Of a stretch of DNA of 64,000 nucleotides, positions 1 through 9,217 are shown piece by piece. Numbering within the stretch: position 1 is the first letter of the stretch; each line of letters begins with the position of its first letter. The position numbers were made by a program, and so were the translations under genes. The DNA is from Terrirubrum flagellatum (GTDB lineage: Bacteria; Pseudomonadota; Alphaproteobacteria; Rhizobiales; Beijerinckiaceae), in contig NZ_CP091851.1 of NCBI RefSeq assembly GCF_022059845.1, positions 1,426,001 through 1,490,000 of the forward strand, written 5' to 3'. The notes beneath the pieces are model-generated. The model saw only the letters and a program-made list of their open reading frames with translations, was not told the origin of the DNA and ran no database searches.

Positions 1-449
1 AGATCGAAGGTCGCGGCGACGTCCGACAATCGCCGGCCGTCAATGATCGCGTCCGGCATGATTTCGAGCAGCGGGATCACCACGAACGCGCGCTCCAGCA
101 TGTGTTTGTGCGGGATCGTCAGATCTGGTTCGTCGAGCGCGAGATCATCATAGGTGAGGATGTCGATATCGATCGCGCGGGGACCCCAGCGTTCGCCCGA
201 TATACGGCCCAATTCGCTTTCGATGCGTTTGCACAAAACGAGCAGCGCGCGCGGATCAAGCGCAGTCTCGACGAGCGCGCAGGCGTTGACGAAAGGCGCC
301 TGCGCGATCGGTCCCCAGGGCTTCGTCTCGTAGTCGCCAGAGCGGGCGATAGTGCGCACGCCTTTCTGTTCGAGCCGGGTCATGGCGAGAGCGATCGTCG
401 CGCGCGCATCGCCGATATTGCCGCCGAAACCAAGAGCTACTCGCGCCAT
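1..449 (-). CDS. folK: 2-amino-4-hydroxy-6-hydroxymethyldihydropteridine pyrophosphokinase (HPPK), 3' end outside window
   Basis: This enzyme transfers pyrophosphate from ATP to 6-hydroxymethyl-7,8-dihydropterin, the step before dihydropteroate synthase in folate synthesis. The frame reads MARVALGFGGNIGD at the start, and further on shows the family signature R-W-G-P-R-A-I-D-I-D-I-L, with the paired Asp residues that bind magnesium. About 149 codons are inside the window, close to the usual length of about 160, so only the last residues are missing. The start codon shares one base with the folB stop (TAATG), which fits translational coupling. It is the third gene of a folP-folB-folK operon. 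Confidence 0.93.
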   Translation of the reverse strand, partial: MARVALGFGGNIGDARATIALAMTRLEQKGVRTIARSGDYETKPWGPIAQAPFVNACALVETALDPRALLVLCKRIESELGRISGERWGPRAIDIDILTYDDLALDEPDLTIPHKHMLERAFVVIPLLEIMPDAIIDGRRLSDVAATFD

Positions 450-820
450 TACGTTGTCGCGCGTCGGCGTTCGATCTCCACCGCGACAGTGTCGATCACC
501 AGCGGGATCGGCGCCGCCGGCTTCTCGATGCGAACGCTGAGGGATTGAATGCGCGGAAAGGCTGCGAGAATGTCCGTTGCGATCGCTTCCGCCAGCCCCT
601 CCAGAGTATGAAATCGGTTCTTCGTCGCAACCTCGTGAGCGTGCTGCGCCAGCTTCCCGTAATCGACCGACAGCCGATATTCGTCCTTCGCGCCGGCTTC
701 GGACAGATCGAGTTCGGCGGTGAGCGAAATGAAGAAGCGCTGGCCAAGCCGCGCCTCTTCCTCGAACACGCCATGATGGGCGAAGACCGCCAGCCGCGAG
801 AGGATGATCTTGTCGCTCAT
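449..820 (-). CDS. folB: Dihydroneopterin aldolase
   Basis: FolB cleaves 7,8-dihydroneopterin to 6-hydroxymethyl-7,8-dihydropterin and glycolaldehyde in the cytoplasm. The 123-aa product has the family size (about 120 aa) and the conserved early motif FAHHGVFEEE (residues 13-22), followed by the D-Y-G-K-L segment and the H-T-L-E-G-L-A-E helix that form the pterin pocket at the interface of the oligomer. Its start overlaps the folP stop by four bases (ATGA), and its stop overlaps the folK start, so the three genes are almost certainly cotranscribed and coupled. Confidence 0.95.
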   Translation of the reverse strand: MSDKIILSRLAVFAHHGVFEEEARLGQRFFISLTAELDLSEAGAKDEYRLSVDYGKLAQHAHEVATKNRFHTLEGLAEAIATDILAAFPRIQSLSVRIEKPAAPIPLVIDTVAVEIERRRATT

Positions 821-1677
821 GCGCTCGCCCGCGTCAGCGCGTCGATGACGGCGATCGCCTCGACATGGGGCTTCACGTCATGGACGCGGATGATCGCCGC
901 GCCGGCCTCAACAGCGTAGGCGTTCGCAGCGATCGTCGCCATCAGCCGCCCCGCCGGCGGCGTTCCCTCGGGATAGTAAGGCGCGAGGAAGGATTTGCGC
1001 GAGAGGCCGGCGAGAATGGGGAAGCCGAACTCCTTCAGTATGGCGATCTCGCGCAGCGCGTGCAGGCTTTGCTCCCGCGTCTTGCCGAAGCCAATGCCGG
1101 GATCTAGCACGATGTTCTCATCGCGCAGGCCGGCGTGTCGCGCGATCATAAGCGAGCGAGCGAAGAAGGCGCGCATGTCTTCGAGGATGTCGATCGCGCC
1201 GTCAGCCTTCTCGCGGTTGTGCATGATGATCGTTGGCGCGTCGCGATCGGCGGCGACATAGGCGATCTCCGGTTCGCGCTGGAGCCCCCAGACATCGTTC
1301 AGGATCGCCGCGCCGGCCTCGAAGGCGAGGCGCGCGGTCGAGGCGCGATAGGTGTCGATCGAGACGGGAATGGCGCGCGCGGCAGCGACGCGCTTCAGCA
1401 CGGGCAGCGCGCGCGCCTGCTCTTCCTCGGCGTCGACGGGCGCGGTTCCGGGCCGGGTCGACTCTCCGCCGATGTCGATGATGTCGGCGCCTTCCGCCGC
1501 CATTTCGGAAGCGCGCTCAACCGCCGCGTCCTCATCACGATAGACGCCGCCGTCCGAGAAGGAGTTCGGCGTCACATTGAGGATGCCCATGATCAGCGTG
1601 CGCCGGCCGAGATCGGCGAGCGCGCGGGGAGGGAGGGCGGCGTGGCCGGGCCTGGAAGGAGCGGGCGCGGGGCTCAT
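817..1677 (-). CDS. folP: Dihydropteroate synthase
   Basis: FolP condenses p-aminobenzoate with hydroxymethyldihydropterin pyrophosphate and is the sulfonamide target. The 286-aa TIM-barrel protein carries the hallmarks in order: MGILNVTPNSFSDGG (from about residue 30), GGESTRPG, DPGIGFGK, GLSRKSF and the C-terminal RVHDV that binds the pyrophosphate. The first 28 or so residues are Pro/Arg-rich and may be over-called, because an internal ATG lies directly before GILNVTP. It is the first gene of the folP-folB-folK operon. The 158-base gap to the small ORF on the other strand should hold its promoter. Confidence 0.96.
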   Translation of the reverse strand: MSPAPAPSRPGHAALPPRALADLGRRTLIMGILNVTPNSFSDGGVYRDEDAAVERASEMAAEGADIIDIGGESTRPGTAPVDAEEEQARALPVLKRVAAARAIPVSIDTYRASTARLAFEAGAAILNDVWGLQREPEIAYVAADRDAPTIIMHNREKADGAIDILEDMRAFFARSLMIARHAGLRDENIVLDPGIGFGKTREQSLHALREIAILKEFGFPILAGLSRKSFLAPYYPEGTPPAGRLMATIAANAYAVEAGAAIIRVHDVKPHVEAIAVIDALTRASA

Positions 1678-1835
1678 CGCGCCGGTCTACAGCCTCGCCG
1701 CCGGCCGCGCGAGGCGTCAGGGCTGCGGCTGACGCGCGCGGATGTTTCTGCATGTTTCCCCAGCGGCGCCTCTTGACTCCAGCCGCGAACATAGAAAGAA
1801 CAAAAGGAGAATTTAAAGCGTATCAGGAGGCTGTC

Positions 1836-1943
1836 ATGTTGCGTATTGCGGTCCGGAATATTGCGGAGCTGGCGTCGCTGGCCCTGTTCGTCGCCATGAT
1901 TGGCGTGCTGTCCGCGGCGGCGTCGGTCGTTCCGCCGGTCTGA
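1836..1943 (+). CDS. Small single-pass membrane peptide (35 aa), function unknown
   Basis: An ATG with an ideal Shine-Dalgarno sequence (AGGAGG at 1825-1830, five bases upstream) opens a 35-codon frame. The peptide begins MLRIAVRNIAELASL and has one hydrophobic segment of about 20 residues (roughly 10-30), ending in V-V-P-P-V. The same frame stays open upstream to an ATG at 1752, but that part looks non-coding and lacks a ribosome site. I do not recognise a family. The strong ribosome site is the main reason to call it a gene rather than chance. Confidence 0.5.
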   Translation: MLRIAVRNIAELASLALFVAMIGVLSAAASVVPPV

Positions 1944-2081
1944 CTGGCTGCGCCCATCCGGGCTCAACCCGTCTTTCCCTCCGATGTGGACGCCAGGGCG
2001 GCGAGCGCCGTCCCGCTCTCGACCGAGCGGGAGGAATGGGAAAGAGTCGCGGCTGTCCAGAATCGCTCACGGCTTGTTTCG

Positions 2082-5000
2082 ATGGCCCGCATCCTCGAGG
2101 AGATCGGCTTCGTCCATCTCCACGTCCATTCCGCCTATTCGCTGCTCGAAGGCGCGCTGAAGATCGACAAGCTGGCGAAGCTCGCGATCGCCGACCAGAT
2201 GCCGGCGCTGGCGATCACCGACAGCAACAATCTTTTCGGCGCTCTCGAATTCTCGGAAAAGCTGGCCAAGGAGGGCGTGCAGCCGATCGTCGGGCTGCAG
2301 CTTTCTGTGGCGGTGGCGGCGCGGGATAATGTCGGCCATGGTCTGCCGCGGGCGCATCCTTCGATTGTGCTGCTGGCCGCCACGGGCGAAGGCTATCGCA
2401 ATCTGATGCGGCTCGGCAGCCGCGCCTTTCTCAGCCCCGCGCCCGGGGAGCCGCCGCATGCGCCGTGGTCGATGCTGGCGGACTTTAGCGAAGGGCTGAT
2501 CTGTCTCACCGGCGGCCCTTCGGGCCCGGTCGATCTCGCGCTCGCGGAAGGTAACAGCTCGCTGGCGCGGCAGCGGCTCGATGAGCTGGCGTCTGTTTTC
2601 AAGGACAGACTTTATGTCGAGCTGCAGCGCCATGGCCGCGAGACGGAGCGCGCGGTCGAGCCGCAGCTTCTCGATTTGGCCTATCGTTCCGGTCTCCCGC
2701 TCGTCGCGGCGAACGACGTCTATTTCGGCTCGCAGGAGGATTACGAAGCGCATGACGCGCTGATCGCCATCGCCGAAGGCCGCATCGTCGCCGACGACAA
2801 CAGGCGGCGTCTGACCTCGTCGCATGACTTCAAGACGCGGGCGCAGATGCAGCAGCTCTTCGCCGATCTGCCGGAGGCGACGGCGAATTCGGTCGAGATC
2901 GCGATGCGCTGCCTTTACCGGCCGTCGAGCCTCAAAACCCCGATGCTGCCGCGCTTCACGCCGGGCGCCGCCGACGCCAGGGAGGCCGAGGAGCGCGAAG
3001 CCGCCGAGATGCGCCGCGTGGCGGAAGAGGGGCTCAGCGCGCGGCTTGCCGCGCATGGGACGGCGCCGGGGCTCACCGAAGAGGATTATCGCAATCGTCT
3101 CGCATTCGAGATCGGCGTCATCACCAAGATGAAATATCAGGGCTACTTCCTGATCGTCGCCGACTTTATCAGGTGGGCGAAGAACCACGGCATTCCGGTT
3201 GGCCCCGGCCGCGGCTCCGGCGCCGGTTCGCTCGTCGCTTATTCGCTGACCATCACCGATCTCGATCCCCTGCGCTTCGGCCTGTTGTTCGAGCGCTTCC
3301 TCAATCCCGACCGCGTGTCGATGCCGGATTTCGACATCGACTTCTGCCAGGACCGGCGCGACGAGGTGATCGCCTATGTGCAGGAGCGCTACGGGCAGGA
3401 CCGCGTGGCGCAGATCATCACTTTTGGCTCGCTGCTGGCGCGCGGCGTCATGCGCGATGTCGGCCGCGTGCTCGAAATGCCTTACGGCCAGGTCGACAAG
3501 CTGACCAAGCTGGTGCCGCAGAATCCGGCCAATCCGGTGACGCTCGCGCAGGCGATCAAGGACGAGGCGCGGCTGCGCGAGGCGGCCGACGAAGATGCAG
3601 TCGTCGACCGCATGCTGACGATCGCGCAGAAGCTCGAAGGGCTCTATCGGCACGCCTCGACGCACGCCGCGGGCATCGTCATCGGCGATCGGCCGCTCGA
3701 CCAGATCGTGCCGCTCTATCGCGATCCCAAGTCGGACATGCCGGTCACCCAATTCAACATGAAATGGGTCGAGCCGGCGGGCCTCGTGAAGTTCGACTTC
3801 CTTGGTTTGAGGACGCTGACGACGCTGACGACGGCGGTCGCGCTCCTGAAGCAGCGCGACATCGAGCTCGATCTGCAGGCGCTGCCGCTCGATGACGTGA
3901 AGACCTACGAGATGCTCGGGCGCGGCGAGGTGGTCGGCGTGTTCCAGGTGGAAAGCGCGGGCATGCGGCGCGCGCTCGTCGAGATGAAGGCGAGCCGGTT
4001 TGAGGATCTGATCGCGCTCGTCGCACTCTACCGTCCGGGCCCGATGGCGAACATCCCGGTCTATTGCGCGCGCAAGCTCGGCTATGAGCAGCCGGAATAT
4101 CCGCACGCCATGTTGAAGCCGATCCTCGAAGAGACCTTCGGCATCATCGTCTATCAGGAACAGGTGATGCAGGCGGCTCAGATCATGTCGGGCTACTCGC
4201 TCGGCGAAGCCGATCTCCTGCGTCGCGCCATGGGCAAGAAGATCAAGGCGGAGATGGACGCGCAGCGCGTCCGTTTCGTCACCGGCGCCGTCGACAATGG
4301 CGTGCCGCAGGCGAAGGCCGATGAGGTGTTCGACCTCTTGGCGAAATTCGCGGATTACGGCTTCAACAAGAGCCACGCGGCGGCCTACGCGCTGATCGCG
4401 TTCCAGACCGCCTATCTCAAGGCGAATTATCCCGTCGAGTTCATGGCGGCGTCGATGACGCTCGACATCGGCAACACCGACAAGCTGGCGGAATTCCGTC
4501 TCGAGGCGAAGCGGCTCGGCATTCCGGTCGAGCCGCCTTCGGTCAATCGCTCGGGCGTCGTGTTCGATGTGCGCGGCGGCTCGATCTTCTATGCGCTCGG
4601 CGCGATCAAGGGCGTTGGCCGGCAGGCGGCCGAGCATATCGTCGACGCGCGCGGCGATCGGCCTTTCACGTCGCTCGCCGATTTCGCCAGCCGCATCTCA
4701 GCCCGCATCGTCAATAAGCGCACGCTGGAGGCGTTGGTCGCCGCCGGCGCGTTCGATGCTCTGGAGTCCGATCGCGCGCGCGCCTTCGCCACCGTCGATC
4801 TCATCGTCGGGCTCGCCAATCGCGAGACGGCTGCGGCCGAGAGCGGGCAGGGCGATATGCTGGGCGGCGGCGGCAACGCGACGCTGCCGATCCCGAAGAC
4901 GACCATGTGGACGCCGCAGGAGAAATTGCAGCGCGAGCATCAGGCGGTCGGCTTCTACCTCTCAGGCCATCCGCTCGATGATTACGGGCCGATCCTGAAA

Positions 5001-5531
5001 CGCCAGAACATCCAGACCTATGCGCAGTTCGCCGCCTCGGTGCGGCAGGGCGCGACGGTTGGCAAGCTTGCGGCGAGCGTGCTCGGCAAGACCGAGCGTC
5101 GCACCAAGACCGGCGGCAAGCTCGGCATCATCCTGTTGTCCGACGCGTCGGGACAATATGAGGCGACGCTTTTCGCCGAGCGGCTCAACCAGTATCGCGA
5201 TCTTCTGGAGACGGGGCAGATCGTGTTGCTGACGGTGTCGGCCTCCGCCGATGGCGACGACATCCGCGTCCGCATCCAGAGCGCGGAGCCGCTTGATCAG
5301 GCGGCCAAGAGCCAAGCTGCGATCATGCGCATCTTCGTGCGCGATCAGGAGCCTTTGCCCGATCTCTCGCGTCAGCTCATACAGAAGGGCGACGGTGAGG
5401 TGTCGATCGTAGCGCTGATGACGGGCGGTCGCGAGGTCGAGGTGAAGCTGCCCGGACGCTATCGCGCCGCGCCGCAGGTTGCAGGCGCGCTGCGCACGAT
5501 CCCTGGCGTGGTTGCTGTCGAGCTCGCCTGA
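2082..5531 (+). CDS. dnaE: DNA polymerase III subunit alpha (replicative polymerase)
   Basis: This is the catalytic subunit of the replicative polymerase. The 1149-aa protein starts with a PHP domain (HLHVHSAYSLLEGA near residue 12). The C-family palm follows, with catalytic aspartates in MPDFDIDFCQDRR (Asp416 and Asp418) and the third in KFDFLGLRTL (Asp572). The tail carries the helix-hairpin-helix and OB-fold regions that contact DNA, clamp and tau. The start at 2082 is chosen because homologues begin just before the PHP motif. An in-frame ATG at 1986 would add 32 residues of low-complexity sequence, and neither has a clear ribosome site. It is DnaE1-type, not the DnaE2 mutagenesis paralogue, judged by length and the absence of imuA/imuB beside it. 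Confidence 0.96.
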   Translation: MARILEEIGFVHLHVHSAYSLLEGALKIDKLAKLAIADQMPALAITDSNNLFGALEFSEKLAKEGVQPIVGLQLSVAVAARDNVGHGLPRAHPSIVLLAATGEGYRNLMRLGSRAFLSPAPGEPPHAPWSMLADFSEGLICLTGGPSGPVDLALAEGNSSLARQRLDELASVFKDRLYVELQRHGRETERAVEPQLLDLAYRSGLPLVAANDVYFGSQEDYEAHDALIAIAEGRIVADDNRRRLTSSHDFKTRAQMQQLFADLPEATANSVEIAMRCLYRPSSLKTPMLPRFTPGAADAREAEEREAAEMRRVAEEGLSARLAAHGTAPGLTEEDYRNRLAFEIGVITKMKYQGYFLIVADFIRWAKNHGIPVGPGRGSGAGSLVAYSLTITDLDPLRFGLLFERFLNPDRVSMPDFDIDFCQDRRDEVIAYVQERYGQDRVAQIITFGSLLARGVMRDVGRVLEMPYGQVDKLTKLVPQNPANPVTLAQAIKDEARLREAADEDAVVDRMLTIAQKLEGLYRHASTHAAGIVIGDRPLDQIVPLYRDPKSDMPVTQFNMKWVEPAGLVKFDFLGLRTLTTLTTAVALLKQRDIELDLQALPLDDVKTYEMLGRGEVVGVFQVESAGMRRALVEMKASRFEDLIALVALYRPGPMANIPVYCARKLGYEQPEYPHAMLKPILEETFGIIVYQEQVMQAAQIMSGYSLGEADLLRRAMGKKIKAEMDAQRVRFVTGAVDNGVPQAKADEVFDLLAKFADYGFNKSHAAAYALIAFQTAYLKANYPVEFMAASMTLDIGNTDKLAEFRLEAKRLGIPVEPPSVNRSGVVFDVRGGSIFYALGAIKGVGRQAAEHIVDARGDRPFTSLADFASRISARIVNKRTLEALVAAGAFDALESDRARAFATVDLIVGLANRETAAAESGQGDMLGGGGNATLPIPKTTMWTPQEKLQREHQAVGFYLSGHPLDDYGPILKRQNIQTYAQFAASVRQGATVGKLAASVLGKTERRTKTGGKLGIILLSDASGQYEATLFAERLNQYRDLLETGQIVLLTVSASADGDDIRVRIQSAEPLDQAAKSQAAIMRIFVRDQEPLPDLSRQLIQKGDGEVSIVALMTGGREVEVKLPGRYRAAPQVAGALRTIPGVVAVELA

Positions 5532-5780
5532 GACGAGCGCGCCGCCTTAACGGCGCAAGCCGGCGTAACCGGATCACAAGTCCGTCAGCTCGCTTCGGGC
5601 GATGCGGCCGACTTTGGCGAGGCGCGCGGCGTTCCCGTGAGATGCTGCGGTCTGCGAATGCTTCGACAGATCACCACGCGTTCGGGAGAGGGGCTGCGCT
5701 CATTTGAGCGATGCGCTTGCGCAGCGTTCGGCGCGGATGCTTAACTCTGTCTTTCGGCAATCTGTCGGGGGACAGCCGCC

Positions 5781-7325
5781 ATGTTCAAGCGCGCCATTCT
5801 TTCATTTGCGTCTTTCATTCTCATCGCGGCTTCGTCCGCGGCGGACGCCAAGACGTTCCGCGTCAACGTTGTCGCCGATCCCGCGCAGATGGATCCGATC
5901 ACCTATTCCGAGATCGTGTCCGGGCGCATCATGCGCAACATCTATGAGGGCTTCACCGTCACCACGGACGACGGCAAGAACGCGCCGGCGCTGGCGGAAA
6001 GCTGGGAGCCGCTGACGACGGGGCCGGGCTTCCGCTTCCATCTGCGCAAGGGCGTGAAGTTCCATAGCGGTCGGCCTTTCACAGCCAAGGACGTGAAATA
6101 CACCTATGAGGAGTTGCTGAAACCGGGCGGCAAGGGCGGCCTCAGCTCAGGCTATCTCAATGTCATCGCTGGCGCTAAGGAGTTGAAGGACGGCAAGGCG
6201 ACCGAACTCGCCGGCGTCAAAATCGTCGACGACAACACGATCGACGTCTCCTTCGTGAAGCCCGACGTGCTGTTTCCGATCTATCCCGTGTTCTTCATGG
6301 ACAGTGGCATTGTCGCCGAGCAGGGCGCCGACTGGATGACGAAGGTCTCGGCCGGCACCGGCCCCTATAAATTCAAGCAATGGAAGCGCGGCGTCTCCGT
6401 CGATCTCGACGCCAACAAGGACTATTGGGGCGGCGCGCCGAAGATCGATGGCGTGAGCTTCATGATCGTGCCGAACGCCGACACCGCGCTGTCGCAGTAT
6501 GACGCGGGCGAACTCGACTTCGTCGATGTCTACGCCGCCGCTATTCGCCGCGTGCTGCGCGATGATCGCTATGCGAAGGAATTGATCCGCACGCCGCGCG
6601 CGCAGGCCGCCTATCTCGGCATGAACCAGAATCTCTATGCGCCCTTCAAGGACAAGCGCGTGCGCGAAGCGATCTCGATCGCGGTCGATCGGCCGGCGAT
6701 GGTGCGCGGGCTCTATGGCGGCGCGGCCTTCGTGCTCAACGGCGCAGTGACGCCGGGAATGCCCGGCTTCGATCCCTCGCTGCCGGAGCCGAAATATGAT
6801 CCGGAGCGCGCGAAGAAACTGATGGCTGAAGCTGGGTTCCCCGATGGCAAGGGCCTTCCGCCGATCGACATCTCCTCGACCGAAGCGTTCAAGGATGAGC
6901 TGACCTACTACGCCAATCAGTTCAACCGCGTGCTCGGCATGCAGGTGAATGTGAAGACGGTGGAGCGCGCAACCTTCATTCGCGGCATGAACGCCGGTGA
7001 AGTCGCGTTCTTCCCCTGGGCATGGACGGCGGATTATCCCGACGCGGCGACGTTCCTCAATGACATGTGGTCGGGATCGAGCCCGTACAACCGGCCGCGC
7101 TGGAAGAACGCGGACTACGACAAGATCATGGCCGAGGCGCTGACCATCCCTGACGAGGCGAAACGCTACGAGCTCTATCACAAGGCGGAGAAGATCCTGC
7201 TCGATGATGTTGGCATGGCGCCGCTGCCGATGACCGCGTCTGTGGGATTGAAGAAACCGAACGTGAAGAATGTGACGCTCACCGCCTTCGGTTTCTCGCT
7301 CTTCAACAAGATCGAGATCGAATGA
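5781..7325 (+). CDS. ABC transporter substrate-binding protein, family 5 (peptide/opine/nickel type)
   Basis: A periplasmic receptor for an oligopeptide-type ABC importer. The 514-aa precursor opens with a Sec signal peptide (about residues 1-23, ending S-S-A-A-D-A) and then shows the SBP_bac_5 pattern: an early D-P-A-Q-M-D-P-I-T segment, the KGVKFHSGRPFTAKDVKYTYE block (about residues 90-115) and the G-T-G-P-Y-K-F hinge motif. A GGGGGAC ribosome site lies before the ATG. It is the first gene of an operon with permeases, ATPases and four enzymes. The ligand cannot be read from sequence, but the enzymes suggest an amide, lactam or small peptide. Confidence 0.92.
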   Translation: MFKRAILSFASFILIAASSAADAKTFRVNVVADPAQMDPITYSEIVSGRIMRNIYEGFTVTTDDGKNAPALAESWEPLTTGPGFRFHLRKGVKFHSGRPFTAKDVKYTYEELLKPGGKGGLSSGYLNVIAGAKELKDGKATELAGVKIVDDNTIDVSFVKPDVLFPIYPVFFMDSGIVAEQGADWMTKVSAGTGPYKFKQWKRGVSVDLDANKDYWGGAPKIDGVSFMIVPNADTALSQYDAGELDFVDVYAAAIRRVLRDDRYAKELIRTPRAQAAYLGMNQNLYAPFKDKRVREAISIAVDRPAMVRGLYGGAAFVLNGAVTPGMPGFDPSLPEPKYDPERAKKLMAEAGFPDGKGLPPIDISSTEAFKDELTYYANQFNRVLGMQVNVKTVERATFIRGMNAGEVAFFPWAWTADYPDAATFLNDMWSGSSPYNRPRWKNADYDKIMAEALTIPDEAKRYELYHKAEKILLDDVGMAPLPMTASVGLKKPNVKNVTLTAFGFSLFNKIEIE

Positions 7326-7392
7326 CCATGATCAGGAAAAGTGGAAGCGGGTTTTCGCTGACGCGGACCTTCGGTTCCGTCCGATCATGGTC
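7324..7392 (+). repeat. REP-like palindromic repeat between binding-protein and permease genes
   Basis: Perfect 10-base outer arms, GACCATGATC at 7324-7333 and GATCATGGTC at 7383-7392, enclose a core (AGGAAAAGTGGAAGCGGG...) that resembles the cores of the repeats at 20445-20563 and 39780-39925. It begins inside the stop codon of the binding-protein gene. The position is the classic one where a hairpin protects the upstream message and lowers expression of the downstream permease genes. That role is inference. Confidence 0.7.
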
Positions 7393-7406
7393 CGCGATCT
7401 AGGCTG

Positions 7407-8342
7407 ATGCTGCGTTACGCGCTGCGGCGCCTCGCCGGCCTTGCGCCGGTGCTGGCGGCGGCTGTCATCGTCACCTTCGCCGCGACGCGGGCGCTGCCCG
7501 GCGATCCCGTTGCGGTGATGCTGTCGGATCATTCAGCCGATGTCGTGATGGCGGCGCGGCTGCGCGCCGAATATGGACTCGACCGGCCGGTGATCGAGCA
7601 GTTCTTTCGCTATATCTGGCAGATCGCGAAAGGCGATTTCGGCCTGTCCTTCCGCTATGTGCATATGCCAGTCGGCGCCGTGTTGCGTGACAGTCTGCTG
7701 ATCAGCCCGCTGCTGGCGCTCGCCGCGCTTGCCGTCGCGCTGCCGCTCGGCGCCATCGCCGGCGTGCAAGCGGCGATCCATCGCAACAGATTTCAGGACA
7801 CGGCGATCATCCTCGCGCTGGTCGCGGGGCTTTCCGTTCCGAATTTCGCCATTGCGACGTTCCTCGTCTATTTCTTCAGCGTGAAGATGAGTCTGCTGCC
7901 GGTCGCGGGGTGGGGAACGCTGAAGCAGGCGGTGCTGCCTGTGATCGTGCTCGCCATTCCCAGCGCCGCCTATATCGCGCGGCTCACGCGCACCTTCATG
8001 CTCGAAGTGCTGCAGCAGGATTTCGTGCGCACCGCGCGCGCCAAAGGCCTGAAGGAGCGGCTGGTGATCTATCGCCACGCCTTCCAGAACACGCTGGTGC
8101 CGCTCGCGACCTCGGCCGGCGTCATCTTCGGCGGTCTCCTGAGCAACACGGTCGTGGTCGAGACTTTGTTCAATATTCCCGGCCTTGGCCGACTTGCGAT
8201 CGATTCGATCTTCGCGCGCGATTATCCCGTGGCGATGGCGGTGGTGTTGCTGTTCATCCTGTTCTTCGCCGCAATCAATCTGCTTGTCGACATTCTCTAC
8301 GCCATCATCGATCCGCGCATCCGTTCGGAGCTGACGGCATGA
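7407..8342 (+). CDS. ABC transporter permease, DppB type
   Basis: First inner-membrane subunit of the importer. The 311-aa protein has the DppB/OppB layout: an N-terminal helix (MLRYALRRLAGLAPVLAAA), the early A-L-P-G-D-P element, six predicted membrane segments, and the EAA-type loop around R-T-A-R-A-K-G-L (about residue 210) that docks on the ATPases. It ends P-R-I-R-S-E-L-T-A. Its stop overlaps the start of the next permease by four bases (ATGA). Confidence 0.93.
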   Translation: MLRYALRRLAGLAPVLAAAVIVTFAATRALPGDPVAVMLSDHSADVVMAARLRAEYGLDRPVIEQFFRYIWQIAKGDFGLSFRYVHMPVGAVLRDSLLISPLLALAALAVALPLGAIAGVQAAIHRNRFQDTAIILALVAGLSVPNFAIATFLVYFFSVKMSLLPVAGWGTLKQAVLPVIVLAIPSAAYIARLTRTFMLEVLQQDFVRTARAKGLKERLVIYRHAFQNTLVPLATSAGVIFGGLLSNTVVVETLFNIPGLGRLAIDSIFARDYPVAMAVVLLFILFFAAINLLVDILYAIIDPRIRSELTA

Positions 8343-9214
8343 GCGCCAGCGCAAGCTACGCTATGCCGGCCAGCGCTCCGCGCGCATTGCTGCTGCATCG
8401 CTTCCTGCGCCAGCGCAGCGCCATCATCGGCGGCGCCATCGTGCTCGTCGTCGTGCTCGTTGCGATCCTTGCGCCATGGATTGCGCCGCATCCCTATGAC
8501 GCGACCGATCTCGTCAATGTCTGGGCGCCGCCGGACGCGATCAACTGGCTCGGCACCGACAAACTTGGCCGCGACATTGCGAGCCGCCTCATCATCGGCG
8601 CGCGCACCTCGCTCATCGTCGCGCTATCAGTGGTTGTCATCACGCTCTTCGTCGGCGTGACGCTCGGCATGATCGCCGGCTATTTCGGCGGATGGACCGA
8701 GGCGATCATCATGCGCGTCGTCGACATCGTGCTCGCTTTCCCCGAGGTGGTGTTTGCGATCCTCGTCGCTGCGGTGATCGGACCCGGCGTCGCGACCGTG
8801 ATCGTCGCACTGTCGCTCGTGTGGTGGCCGGGGATTGCGCGGCTCGCGCGGTCGCTCGTGCTGGTGCAGAAACAGGAGCTCTATGTCGACGCCGCGGTCG
8901 TCTCGGCGACGCCGCCCTTTGAAATTCTACGCCGCCATCTCCTGCCGAACATCGTCGCGCCGCTTCTGGTGCGCGCCTCGGTCGGCGTCGGCTTCATCAT
9001 CATGGCGGAAGCGACGCTGAGCTTTCTCGGGCTGGGCGTGCAGGAGCCCACGCCGAGCTGGGGCGGCATGATCCGCGACGGGCTGCCGGCGTTGCGCAGC
9101 GATCCCTATCTCGCGGTGTCAGGCAGCATCGTGCTTGGCCTGACCATCATCGGCTTCAATCTGCTGGGCGACGGCTTGCGCGACACGCTCGATCCCCGGC
9201 TGCATGGACGCTGA
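8339..9214 (+). CDS. ABC transporter permease, DppC type
   Basis: Second membrane subunit, 291 aa. It has the DppC features: a cytoplasmic N-terminus, one helix (A-I-I-G-G-A-I-V-L-V-V-V-L), then the family segment N-W-L-G-T-D-K-L-G-R-D after the first helix, five more helices and the ATPase-docking loop near A-A-V-V-S-A-T-P. The C-terminal L-G-D-G-L-R-D-T-L-D-P-R-L is almost invariant in this family. The start overlaps the previous gene by ATGA. A longer frame from 7910 is only an open extension inside the previous gene. Confidence 0.93.
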   Translation: MSASASYAMPASAPRALLLHRFLRQRSAIIGGAIVLVVVLVAILAPWIAPHPYDATDLVNVWAPPDAINWLGTDKLGRDIASRLIIGARTSLIVALSVVVITLFVGVTLGMIAGYFGGWTEAIIMRVVDIVLAFPEVVFAILVAAVIGPGVATVIVALSLVWWPGIARLARSLVLVQKQELYVDAAVVSATPPFEILRRHLLPNIVAPLLVRASVGVGFIIMAEATLSFLGLGVQEPTPSWGGMIRDGLPALRSDPYLAVSGSIVLGLTIIGFNLLGDGLRDTLDPRLHGR

Positions 9215-9217
9215 CCG

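Noticed and set aside
2067-4637. 856-codon open frame antisense to dnaE
   Set aside because: It exists because GC-rich third positions keep the antisense frame open. Its His/Arg/Asp-heavy translation has no motif, and dnaE is certain.
5539-5556. 6-bp hairpin (GCGCCG...CGGCGC) after dnaE as terminator
   Set aside because: Too short, no T-tract, and such stems are frequent by chance at this GC content.
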